From: Lecanicillium sp. G3
Lineage: Eukaryota > Ascomycota > Sordariomycetes > Hypocreales > Cordycipitaceae
Direction: 5' to 3'
Length of the DNA stretch: 64,000 bases
Assembly (NCBI GenBank): GCA_037575805.1
Contig: JAZHPD010000081.1
Location: forward strand, 1 to 64,000
Shown here: in pieces, positions 34,180-43,914 of the stretch
How the letters are laid out: each line of letters starts with the position of its first letter
How positions within the stretch are numbered: the first letter of the stretch is position 1
Notes under the pieces: generated by a model
Told to the model about the DNA's origin: nothing
Database searches by the model: none
The model's input: only the letters and a program-made list of their open reading frames with translations
Made by a program: the position numbers and the translations under genes

Positions 34180-35547
34180 ATGGCAGCTCAAGTTCGGGAT
34201 CTGGAAGCCTTCGCCGCATCGGCATACAGGGGGCTTGGAACGGCGGCCACTTTCACGAACCTTTCGCCTGAGCTGCTTTCACACATACTGCGACAGGTGC
34301 GCGAATCCGACGGAGAAGAGAAAGGCGGCTTGTTCAACTGTCTACTTGTATGCAGGCAGTGGCGTGACTGTGGCCTGTCTATTTTGTACCGCTCTTTGGA
34401 GCTGGACAACATCCGGCTGCAGCGCTTACTGCGGGGTTTTGACGAGGCTGCAGTATCGTCTAATACTCGTTACATCTATGTGCGTCTTGCATGGTCAGAG
34501 AAAGAATACTCGGAAACAGATGGTGTTGAAAGTCAACCGACATACAGTGAACGAGTAGATACGTGGGTCACACTCCTGTCTACAAGATTGCTGCCCGTCG
34601 CCGTCGGCCTGATCGGATTTTCATTATCGACCGATGGAAGTGCAATTTCATCCAGCACATCAACCATGTTGAAGGCCTTGCCCGCCTCGTGTACTGATTT
34701 GGAAATCAACAGCTCCGCTCTCGAATACCCTCACCCGGGTATGTATGATCCACAACCTCACTTGTGTGATGACTTGCGTCTGCTACTGCCACGTTTACGC
34801 CGGGCCCACCTAAGATTGGGTGCAATATGCGGCAACATTGTCGGAAACGTTGAGTCTGATGGCACTTTTGCACCCATCAGCCTTCCATCCATGCAGCACC
34901 TCCTGGTAGACTGCATTTTCCAGTGGAACATCTCTCAGCTTTGCGGCCACCTTAAGCGAGAGACTCACACTCTGCCAACGTCTTGGCACGCCGTGATTGA
35001 AGCGCTACGGAGTACTTCTTCATTGCCCGAGACCAATGCCGAACTTGTGGTCCTGGGTGCGCGACCGGTTGAGGATCTTGCCAAACAGCACTCTGCGACT
35101 GTCTTCAGATGCCACATTTCCAACGGCGAAGCCAGCACCTCGGCATTCCCGGCTTGCAATACTTCCGTGCCGAAAGGCAAAAAGTGGTGGCCATATCTCA
35201 TCCGGACCCATGAAGGAGGTTACGTTGCCACCAGCCTTGATTATCTGCGCCGCGTGTGCCAGCCGTTATCATATAGGACCTCTTGGTTGGGTTCGGCTGG
35301 CGGAGATCCCGCCGCCGCGCCAGAGCTAACCTCGTGCGAACCAGGCATATGGACAGAGGAGCGGTGGCGCGAAGTCTACCCACGAAACATGGCCATACTG
35401 TGGCGTAATGAACGTCTTACAGGGATGCGCCTGATAGAGGCACAGGAACGGCAAGACATCGAATTGACTCACGTGGTGGAGTTTACACCAAAGGCTTGGA
35501 AGCGTGAGGCCTTTGGGTCCGACGTAGAGAGGGAAGATGATTCATAA
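34180..35547 (+). CDS. F-box domain protein
   Basis: Single-exon gene, 455 aa from the first ATG. An upstream in-frame TTG at 34132 is not a plausible eukaryotic start. An F-box-like motif sits near residues 25-75 (LSPELLSHILRQV ... LFNCLLVCRQWRDCGLSILY), which would bind Skp1 in an SCF ubiquitin ligase. The remainder has leucine-rich stretches (DDLRLLLPRLRRAHLRLGAI) as in fungal F-box proteins that use irregular repeats to bind targets. The C-terminal WTEERWREVYPRN segment is unassigned. It is intact while both its chitin-related neighbours are broken. The target is unknown. Confidence 0.82.
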   Translation: MAAQVRDLEAFAASAYRGLGTAATFTNLSPELLSHILRQVRESDGEEKGGLFNCLLVCRQWRDCGLSILYRSLELDNIRLQRLLRGFDEAAVSSNTRYIYVRLAWSEKEYSETDGVESQPTYSERVDTWVTLLSTRLLPVAVGLIGFSLSTDGSAISSSTSTMLKALPASCTDLEINSSALEYPHPGMYDPQPHLCDDLRLLLPRLRRAHLRLGAICGNIVGNVESDGTFAPISLPSMQHLLVDCIFQWNISQLCGHLKRETHTLPTSWHAVIEALRSTSSLPETNAELVVLGARPVEDLAKQHSATVFRCHISNGEASTSAFPACNTSVPKGKKWWPYLIRTHEGGYVATSLDYLRRVCQPLSYRTSWLGSAGGDPAAAPELTSCEPGIWTEERWREVYPRNMAILWRNERLTGMRLIEAQERQDIELTHVVEFTPKAWKREAFGSDVEREDDS

Positions 35548-35816
35548 TGCCAAGGTCTTGCATGCGAACATGGCGCACCCTTGGCAATCATGACATTCTG
35601 GTATCTGGGAGCTTCGCCCAAGGGCCGACGCGAAATTTTGGCAAGCGGATAGAGATTTCAGTGCCCTGCTACTGTGGCAATGTGTGTGCAGTTGCACTAA
35701 ACGACGAAGATAATATATTCCTTCTCTGTTAGCAAATTCAGTTTGATCGCCGTAGATCTTACCAAACAAGAAGCCTCCATCCTGGATTCTACGCGATCCG
35801 CCAATCCTCAGTAATC
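35548..35816. other. Short spacer before the LysM remnant
   Basis: About 270 nt without recognised feature. Confidence 0.4.
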
Positions 35817-36751
35817 ATGAGAGTTACTCAGATAGGATATCTTTGGCTTCTGCTGTCGGTTCTGTTTCAGTTTCTTCGGCTGTATCTCGCCGGATCAAAG
35901 CCAGAGGTGCAACGCCAGTTTAATTAACTCATCCCGACACGACCAAGTACTGGATAACGATGACTCTATTGCTTGTAGCTACATGCCGTCTGCCTGGCCC
36001 GTTTCCAAAGAACAGTTACTTCGCTGAGTAAGCTGCCTAGTTTCAACAAAGTCTGGAGTGTTTGATGCTAATAAGTGCATATAGAACCCCGGCCTGGGCC
36101 CCAACTGTGAAAACTTCCTCAGCCAGTGGTCATACTGTGTCGAGCCTGCAACAAAAAAAAAAAAAAAAACAAGAGAAACACTCTGGAGCAATTTTCTACT
36201 TGGAACCCCGCTGTCGGAAAGAACTGCGAGTCCCTGTGGGCGAGCGTGTACGTGTGCGTCGGCGTCGTCGGCTTCGAACCGCCGACGTCCACAGCGGCGC
36301 CGACAACAACAACCAAGCCAGGGCAACGGCATCAAGTCGCCGATCCCGATCCGGCCAGGCATGGTGGACAATTGTGACACATTCGCCTTTGCCAAGCCGG
36401 GCCAGATCTGCGACGTCATCGCCAAGGCCAACGGCATCACCTTCCAACACCCAGATTGGCGAGAACTGCGAAGGTCTCTGGGCAAACGCTCACGTCTGCG
36501 TCTCTGTTGTTGGTCATAGCCCGGCGCCCTCGACGACCGTCAAGCCGGTTCCTAAGACGCCGGCTCCGATCCAGGACGGCATGGTGAAGAACTGTAAGAG
36601 GTTCCATTTCGCGAAACAGGCCCAGGCCTGCCAAGTTGTTGCAGATATGTACAAGATTTCGCTGCAAAACTTTGTCAATTGGAACCCGGCTGCCAGAAGG
36701 GACTGCACCGGTCTGTGGAGCAATACATATGCATGCATTGGATTGATTTGA
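35817..36751 (+). pseudogene. Multi-LysM protein pseudogene
   Basis: An ATG at 35817 starts a signal-peptide-like stretch (IGYLWLLLSVLFQFLRLYLA). Segments that read as successive LysM modules follow: DSIACSYMPSAW, then after an intron NPGLGPNCENFLSQWSYCVE, then FSTWNPAVGKNCESLWASVYVC, then GMVDNCDTFAFAKPGQICDVI, then IGENCEGLWANAHVCVSVVG, and finally a last module ending CTGLWSNTYACIGLI with a stop at 36749. Breaks: an early stop after QRQFN, a TGA at the first exon-intron border where Trp is expected, an A17 run at about 36152, a frame change near 36325, and a small deletion near 36440. LysM proteins bind chitin outside the cell. This copy should not make the full product, though the last 100 codons remain open. 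Confidence 0.8.
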
Positions 36752-36892
36752 GAAAGGCTATCAAAGCTGGCGCGGTGGTAGAACAATGTGATTATCATCA
36801 CTCAAGAGGAGTCCATAGAGTAAAGCAATGTACAAATTTGGGTACTCAATACACCGACTCAACGGTGCATGTGAGTTTAGTTGCTTATACCT

Positions 36893-37764
36893 TCAGCGAG
36901 ACTCATTTTCATCTGCCTCTTTACCCTCACAACTCCCACTATAACACCTCTCAGCACCGCAAAACTCCGGTCCCGTTCCGCACTTGCCATCCACGCTGCA
37001 GCAGTCGCCCCATTTACCAGCACACTTGCGATCGCCGTGCTGGCTACCACACGTGCCATCCGTCGTGAACCGCCTGTGTCCCCAGCATGCGCCGTCCCAG
37101 CAGACACCGTTTGCGCAGTCTTGTCTGAGAAGCAGAATCCAACCGTGTTAGCAAATTTTCGTGGATGCACAGTCTACCAAAAGGGGGCATCAACTTACTC
37201 GGATTCGCCGCACTTCCACGTCTCGGAGTTGCAGCACGGGCCGTGATCGGTGCCGACGCAGGTGGCGTTCCTGTTGAGCGGTCCGCAGTTCCCGTCATGC
37301 GCGCGCAGAGGCTCCAGGTCTGGGCAGTCATTGATTAGTTTTTCCCACGGGGGAGTTACTTGGACAAAAAAAGTGCGCCGCGGCGACTCACAGCCTCTGG
37401 TGCAGTACGGCGTGTTATATTTGATGTTGGCGCAGTCTCCTTCCAGGCCAGGGTTCAGCAGAAACAGCTTCTCTACGCTGATGTCGCTGTACTTCAAGAG
37501 AGCGCCGCACCGATCATCAGTCTCAACTTTGATGCGCTCATCTTCGCGGCAGTTGACGTCGCCTTCCTTCAGATCAGCACCACCATAGAGGTCGCCCGAG
37601 TATTGCCAGGGTTTGATGATTGGAGCAACTTCCGCGTACTCGTAGATGATCCATCGGCCCTGGTCGTCCCAGCGGTACGGCGCACAGCCGTGGCACGTCA
37701 GGTCGCCCACGATGATGCCCGTGACGGGAGCGAAGGCCGCAGCACAGGTTCCCAAATCCGACAT
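36893..37764 (-). CDS. LysM/CBM18 chitin-binding protein
   Basis: Two exons (37764-37199, 37124-36893) give 265 aa. The central part has a LysM-like module (CGALLKYSDISVEKLFLLNP followed by GLEGDCANIKYNTPYC). The C-terminal part has a CBM18 (hevein) module: DGTCGSQHGDRKC, GKWGDCCSVDGKCG and EFCGAERCYSGSC, with the full cysteine pattern. The preceding QDCANGVCWDGACWG is a Cys-rich linker common in such fungal proteins. No signal peptide follows the chosen ATG, and an upstream in-frame stop excludes a simple extension, so a missed 5' exon is likely. Expected role is binding chitin or chitin oligomers outside the cell. It lies convergent with the broken LysM gene. Confidence 0.75.
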
Positions 37765-38204
37765 TGCGAATAGACGCGTGATTTTCTTTTCAATATTTCT
37801 TCATAATTCTTCACTGAGAGGATTCGGCTGGCTATTTAATCTCCCAAACAAGGCTGGCGCTAGCTGTTGTTGGCCTCTCCACAAACCCAGGTAATAATAG
37901 AAAATATCCTTTTTCACCAGGCAGCATAGAGAATCCACTCTGGTCCAGATTGTGCCTGAACGGCGCTGCTGCCTGTTAACGCCGCTCGCGGAAGAGAATC
38001 AGGTGGCGAAGTAACCGCATGTACTGCTTACTTAGGTGGTAATTTACCTCAAACTCGGGCATTGTTCTCATCCCATAGTCATGGATTCGCCGTCGGTGAA
38101 CAAAAAAGCGTTTTATTGCGGAGTATATACTGATTCTCCTAGCCAGCTATGACTACAGACAAAGGGAAATTAAACCATTCTACATTGCTAGACCTTCTAA
38201 TTCT
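37765..38204. other. Spacer, CBM18 gene to complex I gene
   Basis: 440 nt: possible missing 5' exon and promoter of the CBM18 gene on the left, 3' UTR of the complex I gene on the right. No other gene is seen. Confidence 0.4.
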
Positions 38205-39730
38205 TTACCGATCAACCTCACCTGCAAAGTGTTAGTTTCATGCGTAGTGTATGTAAACAGGGACGCGACTCACCAAACACGAGATCCATGGTACCGATAA
38301 CAGCGACAGCGTCAGCGAGCAAGTGACCCTTGGCGACGTGGTCGAAACCACCCAAGTGGGCGAAGCCAGGGGCACGGATGTGGCATCTATACGGGCGCTC
38401 GCTGCCGTCACTGACGACGTAGACACCCATCTCGCCCTTGGGGGCCTCGATGGCGGAGTAGGTCTCGCCGGGGGGCACGGCGTAGCCCTTGGTGTAGAGG
38501 AGGAAATGGTGGATGAGGGCCTCCATGTTCTCCTTCATGGCGGCGCGGGGAGGCGGGGAGACCTTGTAGTCCTCGACGCGGACGGGGCCGCCAGGCATGT
38601 CGTTGAGGCACTGGTGGATGATGCGGAGAGACTGACGGAACTCCTCCATGCGGCAGAGGTAGCGGTCGTAGCAGTCACCGTTGGTGCCGACGGGTACGTC
38701 GAACTCAACCTTGTCGTACGCGTCGTAAGGCTGGCTCTTACGGATGTCCCAGGGGACACCGGAACCGCGCAGCATGACACCAGTGAACGAGAGGTTCAGG
38801 GCGTCGCGGGCAGGCACAACACCGACACCGCGCAAACGCTCAATCCAGATACGGTTGTCCGTCAACATCTCCTCGGTCTCGTCGATGCGGTCGCCGAACT
38901 GGGTGGCCCACTGGTAGATGTCGTCGAGGAGGCCGACGGGGATGTCTTGGTGAACACCACCGGGGCGGACGTAGGCGGAGTGAAGACGGGCACCGGAGAC
39001 ACGCTCGTAGAATTCCTAACACTGTCAATAAACATGTTTTCTCTGGCCCGCACAGAGTCCAACTTACCATGAGCTTCTCACGCTCCTCGAAACCCCACAG
39101 GAAAGGAGTCAGGGCGCCAACGTCCATGGCGTGGGAGAGGACGGACATGAGATGGTTGAGGATACGGGTGATTTCGCCAAACATGGTGCGGATGTACTTG
39201 GCACGGTCGGGGATCTCGACGTTGAGCAGCTTCTCGACAGCGAGGGCGAAGCACTGCTCGTTGGTCATCATGGAGACGTAGTCGAGACGGTCAAAGTACG
39301 GCAGGGCCTGGAGGTAGGTCTTGTATTCGATGAGCTTCTCGGTGCCGCGGTGCAGCAGGCCGACGTGGGGGTCGGCGCGGATGATCTCTTCACCATTCAG
39401 CTCGAGGATCAGACGCAACACGCCGTGGGCAGCGGGATGCTGGGGGCCGAAGTTGACGGTGTAGTGGCGGACCTTGCGGTCGGCGACCGAGTTCTCCTTG
39501 GACCGGCGGGAGCCGCCCTTCTTGGGCTCGGTGTGGCTGAGGCCGTAGATGTTTTCGTTGACCTGGAAGTCCTCGTCCGTGGGCACCAGGCGGGTGCCGA
39601 CGTGCTGCTCGGCCGTGGCGTACTTGCGCGTGCATGTCGTCGAGAAGGGGCGGGCGGCTGTGCGGGCGGCAGGGCGGAAGACCAGTCTGGCGGCGGCGCC
39701 GCGGGCGGCCAGTCTCTGCAACGTAGCCAT
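38205..39730 (-). CDS. NADH:ubiquinone oxidoreductase 49-kDa subunit (NDUFS2)
   Basis: Core subunit of respiratory complex I, forming part of the quinone-binding cavity in the matrix arm. Exons 39730-39068, 39015-38274 and 38221-38205 give 473 aa. An Arg/Ala-rich presequence (MATLQRLAARGAAARLVFRP) targets mitochondria. Signature segments include HYTVNFGPQHPAAHGVLRL, HVGLLHRGTEKL, DRLDYVSMMTNEQ, VGALTPFLWGFEEREKLM, RPGGVHQDIP and GVMLRGSGVPWD. The final exon encodes only the last residues (EVDR), so the last 3' splice decides the C-terminus expected for this family. Introns are 52 nt with GT-AG ends. Confidence 0.96.
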
Positions 39731-40590
39731 CGCGGGTGTAGGGGAAAAACGGACGGCCCTGGGAGGGATTTGGCGTCGGGCGAGCGAGTCGTAGGGGAAC
39801 CGTCGGATTGACCGGGTGGTGCGTAAAAATGAGCGGCAGAGGTTCTCGGTGAGCCTCTTCCTCGCAGTCAATGGGCTGATCCGATCGCAGGATGGGCACC
39901 GGAGACGCAATTGGCCGATGGGGATATCGAGCGGAAGCCTTTGGTTGTCAAGCTGTTTCGCGAAAGTGTAGCTTGGTGCAGAGCAAGTGGATTGTGCTGG
40001 CCCGGAAATTCGTTGATGCGTGGGGAGCGCGGCCAATCACGGCTGGAGTATTAGCACAATTAGCAGGGAGTGGATGGTCGAGTGGTACATTATCCCCCTA
40101 GTAAAATTGGTGCCATAACAAGTACCGTCGGTAAGCAGGTGTCCGGTGCTATCCACTGTCATTGGTGTATTACAGGCATAAACGTCACGACGGTAGAGCG
40201 GCAACGTCGTCTCATTTCCAACTCATCCAGAACATCACCAGTCGGTAGAACATTAATACCAAGTTTTTTTTTTTTTTTTTTTAGCAAGATTTCATTTTTT
40301 GCACGATGCCCGTCTCAATTGATTCACCGGTTCACCTCCCGCAAAATTCTGTCAGCCCTGCTTGCTAGTTTTCCAGGTTTTGCCCGCTCAGCCTGCCAAT
40401 CATGGTGTAAGCCACTCAGCGCCGGGCGACAATCCGCCAGGCTGTGACCTCATGGCTCGCCCAACGCTGCAAGCCTCGTTGCACCGTCAGAGTCTTGAAT
40501 AAATAGCCGAGCACGAGGCCTGCCCCAGTCTTGAATTTGCTCTCAGATAAGCTTGAAAACAAGGTTCCTCTTCACATAGACTTGCCGGCC
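39731..40590. promoter_or_regulatory. Divergent region, complex I gene / BTB gene
   Basis: 860 nt containing both promoters. It holds a T run of about 18 nt at 40265-40282. No gene or RNA recognised. Confidence 0.45.
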
Positions 40591-41613
40591 ATGGACCCTG
40601 CCACTGTTACTCCAACCATCGTCGCGCCTGTCTCTCACAACGACCACCACTCACATCGCCGCCGTCACAATGGCAGCGACGGCGGCTCGGACGCGGGGTC
40701 GGGCATAATCGACGGCATCCCCTCAAGCTCCGCCAACATTAGTGCCTCGGCCTCCGGCACAGAGCTGAACCGCCTCTCCATCTCCGACGCCCAGTCCTTC
40801 CTCAGCCACGACGCACCACCCTCCTTCACCGAAGCCACCAACGGAGCGACGGCCGCACCCGCACCCGCGAGCACAAGCTCAGAAACCGCCTCCGTCCACG
40901 CACCCGCAGGATCCCCTTCCTCCGCGTCCACCGCCCTCGACCCCCGCGTCGTCATCCGCGTCGGCGAGAAGCAATTCTTCACGACGCGCGCCACCGTCGC
41001 CGAGAGCGCCCTCCTCGCCACGCTCCTCCTCACCGAGCCCACCCACGGCGGCGAGTACTTCCTCGACGCCGACCCGGGCGACTTCGCCGAGGTCCTGCGG
41101 TTCCTGCGCACGCGGCGCTTCCCGCTCTACTACGACCGCGCGACGGGGTGCTACGACGCGGCGCGGTACCTGGAGCTGCGGGTCGCGGCGCAGACGTACC
41201 AGATCCCGACGCTGGAGATGTGGCTGGCCGAGGAGCGCTACCTGGGCGCCGTGCAGGTGCGCTCCGAGCACAAGGCGTTCCGGCTGTACGGGACGGACCA
41301 GATCGTGCGGATGCACGAGCTGTGTTGGGGCCGGAACGACAATGTGCGAATTCTGCACATCTCGGAGAAGAAGACGAAAGCGTGGCCGTGCCCGGCGAAG
41401 CTGTGGCGACATGATGGCGATCAGGGCAAGTGCATGAAGGCCAAGTGCTATAGCCATATTCCGCGCGGGTCCGATGCGGTGCCTGGAATGGTGCAGATGC
41501 GGGTACTGGACGTGACCGCGCTCATCAATTCCACTGAGATTCGCGAGAGCGTGCTGTCTGCTGGAGCGTATCCCGAGGGCCCGCCTCCGTATCAAGGCGG
41601 GGGGAGCTCATAA
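40591..41613 (+). CDS. BTB/POZ (T1-type) domain protein
   Basis: Single-exon gene, 340 aa from the first ATG. An in-frame TTG at 40531 is excluded. The first about 125 residues are Ser/Ala/His-rich and probably disordered. The domain at about 129-225 (RVVIRVGEKQFFTTRATVAE, LTEPTHGGEYFLDADPGDF, VLRFLRTRRFPLYYD) matches the K+-channel tetramerisation type of BTB found in KCTD proteins, adaptors for Cul3 ubiquitin ligases or oligomerisation modules. The C-terminal part has a Cys/His segment (WPCPAKLWRHDG ... CMKAKCYSHIP) that might bind a metal. Partner and target unknown. Confidence 0.85.
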   Translation: MDPATVTPTIVAPVSHNDHHSHRRRHNGSDGGSDAGSGIIDGIPSSSANISASASGTELNRLSISDAQSFLSHDAPPSFTEATNGATAAPAPASTSSETASVHAPAGSPSSASTALDPRVVIRVGEKQFFTTRATVAESALLATLLLTEPTHGGEYFLDADPGDFAEVLRFLRTRRFPLYYDRATGCYDAARYLELRVAAQTYQIPTLEMWLAEERYLGAVQVRSEHKAFRLYGTDQIVRMHELCWGRNDNVRILHISEKKTKAWPCPAKLWRHDGDQGKCMKAKCYSHIPRGSDAVPGMVQMRVLDVTALINSTEIRESVLSAGAYPEGPPPYQGGGSS

Positions 41614-41757
41614 TCATGTCTGAGGCTGATTGTATATATATCCATCTACTTGTATATATGCTTCATATGCAAAATGTAATGGTGCTTCCATGTGAACTCA
41701 TGCGCCATGCTTCTATTTCATCCCTGTGCCGTCCTCTATGCCATTCTTTTGCATCGT

Positions 41758-42405
41758 CTATGCCGTCGAAGCCTCATAATCACCCCTCGTAATACCCAAC
41801 ATGACCTCATCCAGAATCTCCCCGTTCTTGTACACAGCACCCCTCTTCACCCCCTCTTTCGTAAACCCCGCCTTGACCAACAAACCCATGCTCGCCACGT
41901 TGGTACTATACGCAACCGCCTCGATCCTGTTCAAATCCGTCCACGTCGCAAACGCAAACCCCACCATCCCCCGCACCGCCTCCAGCCCATACCCATTCCT
42001 CGCCACGCCCGGCGTGAACCAGTACCCCAGCTCCCAGCTGCGAAAGTTGACATCCGTCGAGTACAGGCACCCCATGCTCCCGATCACGACGGGCTCTCCA
42101 CCATCCTCGTTGCCAGGGAAGCCAGGCTTGAGACACAACACGCAGTTTCGTGGGAAACTCGCCGAGCCGTCGTCCGCGGGGGCCGTCATGTCCATGAATT
42201 CCACGGCGTCAGAGGGGGCGTACGGCATGGGGAAGCGGTCGCGCAGGCTGGCGGCGATGGAGGGGTAGTTTGCGGCCGTGGCGATGGGTTCGGCGTCGGA
42301 GGGGAGCGGCCGGCGCGCGATGAGGCGGGCTGTCTCGAAGAGGACCGTGCCCGGGGCCGTGGAGGGCGGGTTGGGAGATGTGACAAAGTATGGAGGGCGA
42401 GGCAT
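41758..42405 (-). CDS. GNAT-family N-acetyltransferase
   Basis: Single-exon gene, 215 aa. It matches the RimJ/RimL-like (Acetyltransf_3) branch: ETARLIARRPLPSDAEPI at the N-terminus, IGSMGCLYSTDVNFRSWELG, YWFTPGVARNGYGLEAVRGM (acetyl-CoA pyrophosphate-binding loop), then RIEAVAYSTNVASMGLLVKA and GFTKEGVKRG. Such enzymes transfer acetyl from acetyl-CoA to an amine. The substrate cannot be told from sequence. The ATG at 42405 is the first before the conserved region. An upstream basic, Pro-rich frame is not needed. Confidence 0.88.
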   Translation of the reverse strand: MPRPPYFVTSPNPPSTAPGTVLFETARLIARRPLPSDAEPIATAANYPSIAASLRDRFPMPYAPSDAVEFMDMTAPADDGSASFPRNCVLCLKPGFPGNEDGGEPVVIGSMGCLYSTDVNFRSWELGYWFTPGVARNGYGLEAVRGMVGFAFATWTDLNRIEAVAYSTNVASMGLLVKAGFTKEGVKRGAVYKNGEILDEVMLGITRGDYEASTA

Positions 42406-43044
42406 GGTGGGCGTTCTGGTGGTCGGACTGTGGCGGGGTACAAGTGCGGCGGCCTTTGCGGATGCTGGCGATGCACAGAACCGGAGTGATTTGCGGCGAT
42501 TCTCTTTGAGAAAGAAAATGAAGCAGAAATTGGCAGGTTGAGATGTTGATATATGTTTATGTCACGATATGACGCATCGGAATAAATTGAGCAGACATGA
42601 CTCAATGGCCAGCCTGGCTCTCGGCCGATGCCCGTTTCTTCTCCCCGCTCTCCCCGGCCCGGGTGGATCTGAGATGGGACGAACCACGGTGGCTGGCGGC
42701 GCATTGTCGTTGAACCACGGGCTTTTTTATCAGAGTCGCAAGATTTATTATGCCAATCTGTCCGTAATATGCGCTACTTATAAAAATACTGGCCAATGAG
42801 GTGAGGTGAGTGAGCGCCGCTCTGTCACAGTGTCTACTTCTAGCTCGGTAGAGATGTTGCTTGTAATGCATAATGTAATATATGTTCAGTAAGATATATC
42901 ATAGCCCAGTATGCCAATCCATACAGCATCTAACAAACCCAAACGCCAGTCCCAAAAAAGAACGCCGTACCATGCTGAATATATTCCGTAATGTTGTCCG
43001 TGTATCATGAGCCAATCCTCTAAACCGAACCCGCGCAAGAGAAA
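42406..43044. other. Spacer, GNAT gene to VIT1/CCC1 gene
   Basis: About 640 nt with the GNAT promoter on the left and the 3' UTR of the CCC1-like gene on the right. No other feature. Confidence 0.4.
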
Positions 43045-43914
43045 TCACGGCACCTCTGTCACCTCCGTGACAGAACCCAGGATATTCACGCACAGCACAG
43101 CCGCCGCCGCAGCAATACTGCCGAGCGCCAGCATCTGCACGCCCGACCACAAGCACGACCTCAGGCGCGCCTCCTCCCCGCCAAGCAGCCACTTCTTCCC
43201 CGCGCCAAACGACATGAGCGCAACGAGACACAGGCCGATACTCCATCGCAGTCCCAAGCCCACCGTCGCCGCAAAAAAGTACGGCAGCAGCGGGATCGCG
43301 CCGCCGACAGCGTACCCCAGGGAGATGGACAGCCCAGACGCGACCGGCCATATCGGCAGCGGCGCGTCCATCGCGCAGCTGGCGCCGCCGGCGCCGCTGA
43401 GGTCGTCGTTGTGCGATTCGATGCCGGAGACGGCGCGGTCCATGCCGCCGGCCTGCGCGCGCAGGGCGGCCATGACGGAGGAGATGGCGGAGGGGGGCAG
43501 GCAGAGCGGCGCGAGGTGGCGCGCGACGAGCTGCTCGTCGGCCGTGGTGGTGTCGCCTTTCTCGCGGGCGGCGTCCTCGTCCTCGTCGTCGCTGCTGCTG
43601 CCGCTGCTGCGACGGCGGTGGCGGAGCATGCCGCGCAGTTCTTCCGCGTCGCCGGGGCTTGCGGCGGCGGCGCGGTCCTCCGAGGATGCCTTGGTCGGCG
43701 AGGGCAGCTCGTCGAGAGCCGCGAGGTAGCCGCCGATGCCCATGCTGATGCTGCCGGCGCAGAGATCGGCGAGGCCCGCGTAGATGACGGTGTCGGACTT
43801 GCCGAGGGAGGAGAGGCCGGCGGTGAGGGCAAAGGGGACGGTGAGGCCGTCCGAGAAGCCGAGGGTGAAGTCGGAGAGGAACCTGGTGAGGCCGGGGGAT
43901 TTGGAGAGGGCCAT
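43045..43914 (-). CDS. CCC1/VIT1-type vacuolar iron/manganese transporter
   Basis: Single-exon gene, 289 aa. The start DFTLGFSDGLTVPFALTAGLS and YAGLADLCAGSISMGIGGYLA are the first two membrane helices of the VIT1/CCC1 family, which loads Fe2+ or Mn2+ into the vacuole. A long charged Ser/Asp/Glu-rich loop follows (about residues 75-150). The rest has three more helices (GLSISLGYAVGGAIPLLPYF, LGLRWSIGLCLVALMSFGAG, LALGSIAAAAAVLCVNILG). The chosen ATG at 43914 starts MALSKSPGL. A longer frame to 44016 would add an unlikely leader. The Glu-rich metal-binding loop seems shortened compared with plant VIT1. Confidence 0.9.
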   Translation of the reverse strand: MALSKSPGLTRFLSDFTLGFSDGLTVPFALTAGLSSLGKSDTVIYAGLADLCAGSISMGIGGYLAALDELPSPTKASSEDRAAAASPGDAEELRGMLRHRRRSSGSSSDDEDEDAAREKGDTTTADEQLVARHLAPLCLPPSAISSVMAALRAQAGGMDRAVSGIESHNDDLSGAGGASCAMDAPLPIWPVASGLSISLGYAVGGAIPLLPYFFAATVGLGLRWSIGLCLVALMSFGAGKKWLLGGEEARLRSCLWSGVQMLALGSIAAAAAVLCVNILGSVTEVTEVP

